A stretch of 64,000 nt of DNA. Source: Gordius sp. MW1. Lineage: Eukaryota > Nematomorpha > Gordioida > Gordea > Gordiidae. Below the pieces are notes generated by a model that saw nothing but the letters and a program-made list of their open reading frames with translations, was not told the DNA's origin and searched no databases. Location: NCBI GenBank assembly GCA_964036665.1, contig OZ038528.1:23361245-23425244 (forward strand), read 5' to 3'. Position numbers and translations under genes: made by a program. Positions 56,872 to 64,000 of the stretch are shown in pieces; positions within the stretch are counted from its first letter, which is position 1, and every line of letters starts with the position of its first letter.

Positions 56872-58251
56872 ATGGTGGAGATTTCACCTTTGCACGACCC
56901 CTTCCTCTCCGAACATACGATTCTGAGGATAAAATTCATAGTACAAGTCATTATAACACCCATAATATCCGTTTTAGGGCTCGGTTTCAATGTGGTTATT
57001 TTAAAGAGATCCGGCACTTTGGATGCCATATACCCACCTAGTATATTCCTTATTAAATACATCGTTCAACTCGATATGGTTGGCACTTGTTTAAGTTTCA
57101 TCTACCCTTTCTTTTATCGACTGGAAAAGGTGAAGAGAGGTAATTTATCGCAATCCTTGCATTGGATAGTTTATTTAACCTATTACCATCCCCTATTTTG
57201 GAGTATCATCATAAAAACTAGTAGCTACATGCTCATAGTGCTTTCAACGGAACGATTAATGACTCAACTCCTAATCAAACATTATTACAAAGGTTTATAT
57301 GGCAGTGAACCCAATTTAAATTCTTGGATGAGTCGAATAAAAGATAAACTTTACCCATGGATTCGTCGCCATCTTAAAATGCCATCATCCGACCACTCTC
57401 ATCGCTATTCCTTCAAGTCATGGATTCATTCCTACTTAAATAACGCTAATTTTATCAAGTTTTTGGCTCTCATTGCCCTGACTTTCGGAATGGGCATATC
57501 TATACCGCGCTGCAGGTGGTACGTGATACAATATTCCAGATATTCAGATTTGCAGGAGCAAATGGAAGTAACGCGCGTCTATAAGCAGTACAAGATGGAA
57601 ATTAATCAAACAACCGATACTACTGACCCTGAATCCTTTGTATTTAGTCGTCGGATTAACCACAGTCGTTACTTTGTCGTTACCAACTTTATCGATAGGG
57701 TTGAAAACTTGGTTGTAAACCTTTTATTAATTGGTCTACTGATCAAAAATCTCATTTTGTACTTTCAAATTAAAGCAATGTCAGGTCGGACAAAGCCTAA
57801 GCCTGCTAAAAATGAAAATTCGCAACTTATAGAAGCACCGACGGGTAAATTGGCAGCCAGGTTTGGGTCCATGACTCAAGTAGGTACTGCTAAGGATGTG
57901 GCGCTCCTCAATCAATATGCTGACAAATTTGGTCTGTCTTCACAAACTTTGGCTTCCAAGAGGCTAACCAAGATCTGCATTTACTTAGCATTCTTCTATC
58001 TCTTAACCATGGCCCCACGGGTAGTAGTCAACTTGCTTTACTATTATAAGAGCTTACCAAATGTTGAACTTGAAGATTGGAATAAGGATTTAGCCCTAGT
58101 AACTTTAGATAATGGTAATCAGGTGATATATTTTCTGGAGCTTTTAAATATGAGCGTCATATCGGGCTGTATATTCTTTCTGATACCTGAAATAAAGGGT
58201 CTTGGTTGTTGGAATCAAAAACGGTGGAAACTTCCAACGTATAAACCATGA
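56872..58251 (+). CDS. class A (rhodopsin-like) G-protein-coupled receptor, orphan, single exon
   Basis: 459-aa seven-helix membrane receptor. Approximate helices: TM1 21-44 (GFNVVIL with the helix-1 Asn), TM2 58-82, TM3 108-129, TM4 193-213, TM5 276-300, TM6 367-395 (YLLTMAPRVVVNLLYYY), TM7 420-440. TM3 ends STERLM: Glu-Arg is kept but DRY is altered to ERL. TM6 has MAPR in place of CWLP, and TM7 lacks a standard NPxxY (NMSVISGCIFFLIPEIK). NQT near 245 in the second outer loop is a possible glycosylation site. The long third inner loop is rich in Lys, Pro and Ala. The layout fits invertebrate peptide receptors of the FMRFamide-receptor type, but the ligand cannot be read from sequence. No lesion. 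A decayed relative may lie at 42268-43388. Confidence 0.85.
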   Translation: MVEISPLHDPFLSEHTILRIKFIVQVIITPIISVLGLGFNVVILKRSGTLDAIYPPSIFLIKYIVQLDMVGTCLSFIYPFFYRLEKVKRGNLSQSLHWIVYLTYYHPLFWSIIIKTSSYMLIVLSTERLMTQLLIKHYYKGLYGSEPNLNSWMSRIKDKLYPWIRRHLKMPSSDHSHRYSFKSWIHSYLNNANFIKFLALIALTFGMGISIPRCRWYVIQYSRYSDLQEQMEVTRVYKQYKMEINQTTDTTDPESFVFSRRINHSRYFVVTNFIDRVENLVVNLLLIGLLIKNLILYFQIKAMSGRTKPKPAKNENSQLIEAPTGKLAARFGSMTQVGTAKDVALLNQYADKFGLSSQTLASKRLTKICIYLAFFYLLTMAPRVVVNLLYYYKSLPNVELEDWNKDLALVTLDNGNQVIYFLELLNMSVISGCIFFLIPEIKGLGCWNQKRWKLPTYKP

Positions 58252-58445
58252 ACATATATTTTAACTATGGAATGTACTTACTTTCATCAGTCGCTACATT
58301 ATATGAATATTTATAACAATTTATCTTATTAAAAACTTCAATATTAAAAATGCATATATTTGTTATATGATATGACTAAACATATGTTTCATAAATGCAT
58401 GACTAAACGAAGTTTTTTTCCATTTTAATTCATTTTTCTTATAAT

Positions 58446-58891
58446 CCCGCGTTCGTGATGACGCGCGAAGCAAAAAAAAGCGAAGTGAATTTTTGTGCTA
58501 GTTATCAAACTTTTCATTATTTTTCTTAATATCTTATATTCATCGTGAATTTTATCATATATCACGAAAATAACAATTGTAAATATGAGGTGTTCATAGT
58601 GAAACCGCAGACGATTATTTTAGCCTGGGGCTAAAAGCGAACGAAAATAATTTTTTAACCATTGCGCAAAAATTACAAAATGATTTGTATCTTAATTTTC
58701 GTTCGCTTTTTGCCGCAGGGCCGTCTGCGGTTTCACTATGAACACCTCATATTTACAATTGTTATTTTCGTGATATATGATAAAATTCACGATGAATATA
58801 AGATATTAAGAAAAATAATGAAAAGCTTGATAAATTAGCCCAAAAATTCACTTCGCTTTTTTTTTGCTTCGCGCGTCATCACAAACGCGGG
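58446..58891. mobile_element. 446-bp near-perfect palindromic element, CCCGCGTT ends
   Basis: Arms of about 210 bp are nearly identical inverses: CCCGCGTTCGTGATGACGCG at the left and CGCGTCATCACAAACGCGGG at the right, with TGAGGTGTTCATAGTGAAACC facing its inverse. The centre is around ATTGCGCAAAAATTACAAAA. No clear target duplication. An older copy split by a MITE lies in PGM2 intron 6. Confidence 0.82.
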
Positions 58892-59711
58892 GAACTCTCT
58901 GTTTTTACGCGCTTTACATTAAATTGTTCGTCTTACTTATATATGAATTTATTTAAAAATTTATTAAGCTATTATTATACATTTCTTATTTTCATTATTA
59001 TAATTTTTCTAAAATCGTTTGCCTATATAATTGATTTTATACATATATATAATAAAGGTAAACAATTGTTATTGTCTTTTTCATTTTTAAGGCTTGTGAT
59101 GCCTAATGAAAAGTTATGATAATTGGTCGACATAAAAATAAATTACATTCTAACCTTAATTATTTGATGATTAATTCAATATGCTAAGTTTATGAATTGT
59201 GACTTAACTCTAATAATTTTGTTTCTTAACACGAGTACAATAATAAAAGTACATTGAAGTTATCGCCTCTAAAGTTATTAATTAAGCTATAATTAAATAA
59301 GTTTTAATTTATTTGGCTAAAAAATATTCCCTATACAAATCTTAAGTAAGACAATCTTTTAATATACCTACACCTTTTTTTATCAAATTGCTACGTATAT
59401 AGGATTTTTTCTAAATTTTTTAAAATGTTAATGTTTCTACATAATTCAGCTTTCAGCAACTCCCTAAAAACTCGGCTATTATACTTTTAATTCCTCTCTA
59501 GTTTTTTATTTATCCCCTCTCTCATCTTCTCAATATTTTACAACAAAAAGCAAATGGAATTTGATTGTGGGTGGCTTATATTTAGTAAATACAAATCTAT
59601 AAGCTGTCAAAGATATAGTCTTTAAATAACAATAAAAAATACGAATATATATTAAACAAACATTTTTATATTATCTTATATCAGCAGATTTTTTTAGAGT
59701 CGGTGATCATT
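58892..59711. other. intergenic, AT-rich
   Basis: No feature supported. Confidence 0.4.
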
Positions 59712-60089
59712 GAATATATAGACTGCTTATTGACGCCAAAACTGTACCTGTTTTTCCTTAATGTTATAATTATTAAAGAAAGTAGCAAAACATTAAAAAA
59801 AATAGTACACTATATAATAAACTAGTGAGCAAAATATAAATATCTATGCTAAAAATATTCCATAATTAGCGCCATCTATAAATTGTTTAATAATGATTTC
59901 ACTTTTTCATGTTATTGTTCAATGCAACTTTTCCAAATAATTTGATAACAATTATCAACTTCACATTTGAATATTAGTTACTTTGTATAGTTTGCTATGT
60001 AACTTGTGTAGTTTGTGAAGGTTTAAAATTGCATATGTTATGGGGGGGGGGGGGGGGTAAATTTAATACAGCAGTCTATATAGTCTATG
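59712..60089. mobile_element. palindromic MITE, CATAGACTA family, copy 2
   Basis: Right end GCAGTCTATATAGTCTATG intact; left end reduced to ATATATAGACTGCTTA. No target duplication remains. A G run of about 15 lies near its right end (60043-60057). Confidence 0.65.
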
Positions 60090-60185
60090 TGTGCTATCAT
60101 GCTTATAAATGAGTAACGAGAAATTAGATAAACTTAACTTGTGACTTAAAATTTTTTTTTTTAAAGTATAGTAAAAATTTTATGT

Positions 60186-60400
60186 ATGTAAGGGCTAAAT
60201 TCTGAAACTACCGGCCCGATTCGCGCGAAAATTTAGCCGTAGATGCCCAGGGCGGCTAGGGGTAAAATAGATTTTTCAGAATCCTAAAATTCCTTTTAGT
60301 TTTAAAAATATCGGACATTACGTTTTAAAAAAGGGCTAAACTCTGAAACTACGGGCCTGATTCGCGCGAAAATTTAGCCATAGATGCCCAGGGCGGCCAG
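60186..60400. repeat. direct duplication of about 145 bp
   Basis: GGGCTAAATTCTGAAACTAC at 60191 recurs as GGGCTAAACTCTGAAACTAC at about 60334; both continue with GATTCGCGCGAAAATTTAGC and GATGCCCAGGGCGGC. The motif CTGAAACTACNGGCCNGATT recalls the ACTGGACCGATTTGGCTC motif in the repeat at 34503. Confidence 0.65.
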
Positions 60401-60532
60401 GGGTGTTGACTAAGGAAAAAAATATCCTACAAAACTATTCGGACATTTAGTTTATAAACTATTATAAAGGCACATTTAGATGATTTGAACCATATATAGT
60501 TCCTTAAAATTGCATCTTAGGTAGTCAGTAAT

Positions 60533-61488
60533 ATGAACAGGACTCTTCTTACAACGTTCAATATAACTTTAAAGAAATATATTAAGCATATAGCTTGGCT
60601 CTGCATCACATTATTCACCCTTACCATTTCGCTTGGAGGATATCTGAAACCACAATTAACATTTACATTGTCCAACTCGTCTAATAACAATTTAATATAT
60701 GAAAAGTACGCCTCTTCACTTCGTTACTCCTTATTTGAAGTTAAGTCATTCAAGTTTATTAGATTCCCTCTAAACTTGGCATCTAAATGTCACACTCCCA
60801 AACATGATCGTCACTATCTATTAATTAGTTATGAGCGCGCAGCTTATTTATAATCAAAGATCTATCATTCGTAATACCTAACCTTCGCCTAATGCCATGT
60901 CTCTATATTCTAAATTCTTAAATTTAACCGTTGACGTTTACTTTATGCTAGAAAAATGAGGGAAGAAGATCGCGCCTATGAAAGACTGGCTAAAAATGAA
61001 ATAGAGAGTTCGGATGTGGTTATGGAAAATTTTGTTGACACCTACGTTAACCTAACCTACAAAACTATGATGGCCATTTTATGGGCTAAAAGTAATGAAC
61101 CTTACTGTCATACTGTCGGTGGTTCTCTATGTCAAAGGACTCGTGGTAGATTCTATATACTAAAAATAGATGACGATTCTTTACCTAACTTATTTGCCTT
61201 GATGATATATCTTCTATCCAACGAGGTTGACAGCGGGACGCCATTATATGCCACGCGGTCAATAATATTTAACGGATTCGCAATAGATTGCATTATTTGT
61301 CGGTAAAGGAGAGTTTTAATGCTTCATACCTATGCACAAAAGATGTGTACATTACTGGAGTATTAAGTGAGAAAATAGGTTTGCCGTTGGTAAACATTAA
61401 ATCCGCATACTATTCTGGTTCATACGCAAGTGTCGATACATCCATAAGTCATGTAGTCCGAGATTATTGCATTTTATACTCACGTTGA
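60533..61488 (+). pseudogene. beta-1,3-galactosyltransferase-like (GT31) gene, decayed
   Basis: Three open stretches (60533-60853, 60956-61306, 61288-61488) in order cover a Golgi type II GT31 enzyme. A signal-anchor helix lies near residues 20-36 of the first. HYLLISYERAA then QRSIIRNT match the family's FLLIS...RxAIRxTW. SSDVVMENFVDTYVNLTYKT and FYILKIDDDSLPNLF contain the DxD donor-binding motif (DDD). LCTKDVYITGVLSEKIGLP matches EDVYVG with the acidic residue replaced by Lys. A frame change follows AAYL, TAA replaces the expected Trp region, and a further frame change separates the last two stretches. A GT-AG intron (about 60873-60951) could bypass the first break but would delete about 30 conserved residues. 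Pseudogene is the simpler reading. Confidence 0.75.
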
Positions 61489-62055
61489 GAATATGAACAC
61501 TTACAAATATATATGGAGTCGTTTTATCAAAAACAACTCTGCAAGATATAATAAAATTTTATAAGAAATACAAAATAATTAATGATTTGAACAAAGTTTC
61601 TAAGTATCAAACTAAAATCCTTATATTCAATTTATAGTTGAGATAAATTCAAATATCAATAAAGCCAAAATATAACGTTTTGGCTTTTATTAGAGCTCAT
61701 ACGAGTGTCATGGTTATTTATATAGTTACAATCTAAGCGAGATAGTTATATATAAAATCAAATTCGATTTTACCTTTAAGGTGGCTAAAGTTTAAGCACC
61801 GTAAGTATGGTTGAAATAATTATTTTGTTATTATCTGTCTATTATTATTTTCGACTCAAGCGCTAAAAAAGGAGGGATATATTAAGCCAAATTAATCTCT
61901 ACATAAAATCGCTCCTAGATGGCAGTAATTTTACTTATTATGTAAATGTTGATAAACAAACTGCAATATTTAAATTTATTTTAAAATAAAAAGGATGGTT
62001 GCTAATAAATATTTATTGGAGACCATTACAAATATTAATATTGTTAAGAATGAAG
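61489..62055. other. intergenic, AT-rich
   Basis: No feature supported. Confidence 0.4.
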
Positions 62056-62210
62056 GAATATCGAATTTATTGGAACAGAATATTTACAGGTTTCGCACAA
62101 TAATCATAATAATGGAATATTGGAACAGAATATTTACAGGTTTCGCACAATAATCATAATCATGGGGTATTGAAACAGAATATTCACAGGTTTCGACTAA
62201 TACTCATAAT
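62056..62210. repeat. three tandem units of about 50-58 bp
   Basis: GGAACAGAATATTTACAGGT followed by TTCGCACAATAATCATAAT is repeated three times, the third diverged (GAAACAGAATATTCACAGGT). A second small duplication, ACAATATTACCATATCAATA, lies at 62291-62340. Confidence 0.8.
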
Positions 62211-62567
62211 TTTTACCGATACATTATCCGTAAGAAACAAGATGGTGGAATCACGCGTCAAAAAACAATTAGTTGTCTCTTTTGCGAAGTACAATATTAC
62301 CATATCAATATTAAAATACAATATTACCATATCAATATTAAAATACAACTCGGGCCTTCGGCCCTCGTGGGAAGGGGGAGAAGGGAAGGGAAGAGGGGAA
62401 GGGAAGAGGGGACGACTCATCTGTACTTCGTATAAATGTATCATATTTGCTATGCAATTTATGGGCGAGAAAGGTGGGAAGGGGCGAGAATGCCTATAGG
62501 GGGGTATTAAATGCCTAATGATTAATTAATTATTTATACAAATTTTCCATTATAGGCAAAATGTAAT

Positions 62568-63027
62568 CATAGACTACATAGACTGCTCATCACGGTATAA
62601 AATGTGTGTGTTTTTTTCCGCCATTTTGAATATCACTACCGTCCTATACCACATAATGGCGTTTTGCGCTGTGCCGTTTTGTTCGAACAGGAGAGGTAAA
62701 GAAAAATGGTTTTGATTCCATAAATAAGTAAGATATTACAAAATATATTATATTTTTAAAAATTTTTAACATCATTACAGTTTTTACATTTTTAATTTTT
62801 ATGAAATGTGTCAATAATAAATTTTTAAAAATATCATATATTTTGTAATATCTTACTTATTTATGGTATCAAAATTTTTTTTCTTTACCTCTCCTGTTCG
62901 AACAAAACGGTACAGCGCAAAACGCCATTATGTGATATAGGACGGTAGTGTTATTCAAAATGGAGGCAAATTTCACACACAATTTGCCATATGGAACATA
63001 TAACATGGGCAGTCTATGTAGTCTATG
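62568..63027. mobile_element. palindromic P-like MITE, CATAGACTA family, copy 3
   Basis: 460 bp, ends CATAGACTACATAGACTGC / GCAGTCTATGTAGTCTATG, perfect 8-bp duplication AATGTAAT (62560-62567, 63028-63035). Arms of about 215 bp are near-identical inverses, each carrying the THAP-like start region. 8-bp duplications and CA...TG ends fit the P superfamily, though hAT is also possible by target length. Confidence 0.88.
62656..62711 (+). pseudogene. THAP zinc-finger start exon, left arm (inverse copy at 62881-62938)
   Basis: ATG opens MAFCAVPFCSNRRGKEKW. Short N-terminus, C-x4-C and SNRRGK match the start of the THAP DNA-binding domain (C2CH), which forms the N-terminus of P-element transposases. 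A stop follows after WF, then FHK in the same frame, which resembles the THAP FHxFP block. A GTAAAG donor sequence within AGAGGTAAAG could end the exon. The right arm encodes the same peptide start on the minus strand. Not a working gene as it stands. Confidence 0.55.
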
Positions 63028-63982
63028 AATGTAATATAGGCAAGGGTTAAAGTTAGATTTAGTGTTTGCATCTAGTTGCGTATTACATTAGTTTTTATGG
63101 CCTTTAGTGATTATGGGTCTAACAAACATTATATTATAAAACAACACAATGTTAAGAATTTGCAGAATTGTTGGGAGAATTTTTTGTTGATTTGAACAAT
63201 TTTTAATTAAAAAAATCAAAAACTTGGCCAATGATCACTTTTTCTCTATTGGTCAGTACCAACAGATACTCTATAAGTCAATGATAGCCAAAAAAACGGA
63301 TAAAAAAATTTTGATGCTTACTTTGGCCAATGGTCATTTTTTTCCATTAGTCTGCAGCCAGCACACGGTAAAAGTGGATATAAATTCATAAGAGTAAAAA
63401 AAACGAAAAAAAAATTTTCGAATCACATTTTGGCCAATGGTCATTTTTTTCCATTGGGCAGCAGCCAGGACACGGTAAAAGTGGATATAAATTCATAATA
63501 GTAAAAAAAAACCAAAAAAAAGTTTTCGAATCACATTTTGGCCAATGGTCATTTTATTCCATTGGTCAGCAGCCAGCGGACGGCCAAAAAGTCATAATAG
63601 CAATGGTAGGAACAGGAACAATCATAATAGTCAAACAAAAACGAAAAAAATAATTTCGATTCACATTTTGGCCAATGGTCATTTTTTTCATTGGTCAGCA
63701 GCCAGCGGACGGCCAAAAAGTCATAATAGCAATGGTAGTAACAGGAACAATCATAATAGTCAAAAAAAACGAAAAAATAAACTCGGATTCACATTTTGGC
63801 CAATGGTCATTTTTTCATTGGTCAGCAGCCAACGGACGGCCAAAAATTCTTATTATCAATGATAGTAACAAAAACAATCATAAGAGTCAAAAAAAACTCC
63901 GGGATTCTAACCCCAAAACTAGTTAAATTGCATAGCAATTAAAAAGTAAACAACTTTTATTTATGTTTATTATATAACTAGT

Positions 63983-64000
63983 TAAATTGCATAGCAATTA
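63983..64000 (+). repeat. terminal palindrome of the composite repeat, extra copy
   Basis: GTTAAATTGCATAGCAATTA repeats the end of copy 3 about 60 bp further on; the window stops here. Confidence 0.6.

Larger units (their letters stand above)
62342..63940 (+). repeat. composite 'pearl'-like repeat, copy 3, with nested MITE
   Basis: Order as in copy 2: CGGGCCTTCGGCCC hairpin, G/A tract, GACGACTCATCTGTACTTC, ATTTGCTATGCAATTTATGG, GAATGCCTATAGGGG. The CATAGACTA MITE (62568-63027) is inserted next. About five tandem units of 105-130 bp follow (GGCCAATGGTCATTTTTT near 63323, 63431, 63540, 63671, 63799), and the end is ACTCCGGGATTC then TTGCATAGCAATTAA near 63925. Confidence 0.75.

Noticed and set aside
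63545-63926. Open frames of 83-105 codons
   Set aside because: Translations of tandem repeat units without start context or family similarity.

Overview
This window looks like nuclear DNA from an AT-rich invertebrate animal. Genes are split by canonical GT-AG introns, several only 34-42 bp long, and the families are animal ones (PGM2, PEBP, CAP/SCP, seven-helix receptors, GT31). Very short introns at the 5' end of genes with longer ones downstream are described for flatworms, so Platyhelminthes is my best guess. That is an inference: no marker gene is present and other small-intron invertebrates remain possible. I see no rRNA, canonical tRNA gene, operon or CRISPR array.

Layout. 117-15193 (+): a complete 15-exon phosphoglucomutase-2 gene whose long introns are mostly explained by transposon insertions. 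These include an apparently intact hAT element (3313-5989) sitting inside a large palindromic element (3213-7425). 16.2-24.5 kb: a dense patch of hAT-type elements, several nested, with short subterminal repeats. 27519-29545 (-): a complete secreted PEBP gene. 35849-37611 (-): a complete or near-complete CAP/SCP gene. 42.3-43.4 kb: a broken seven-helix receptor-like gene. 47297-48144 (+): a second PEBP gene with 34-42 bp introns. 56872-58251 (+): an intact single-exon receptor. 60533-61488 (+): a decayed beta-1,3-galactosyltransferase-like gene. Four decayed copies of one retroelement 3' coding end lie at about 32.6, 39.3, 40.9 and 55.3 kb.

The main story is mobile DNA. More than a dozen elements carry 8-bp direct repeats at their borders, about half of them perfect, which fits hAT or P superfamily transposition. 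Most have no coding capacity. One family (8379-8821, 59712-60089, 62568-63027) has CATAGACTA termini. Its most palindromic copy carries the start of a THAP-type zinc finger in both arms, suggesting a P-element derivative made by inverted duplication of an element's 5' end. A second theme is a composite repeat with ATTGCATAGCAAT ends, a (GGAC)n microsatellite and tandem cores with tRNA-like B-box motifs, resembling the bivalve 'pearl'/Helentron-associated elements.

The genes do not form one pathway. Exon joins were made by eye from reading frame, splice dinucleotides and family similarity, with no transcript evidence.
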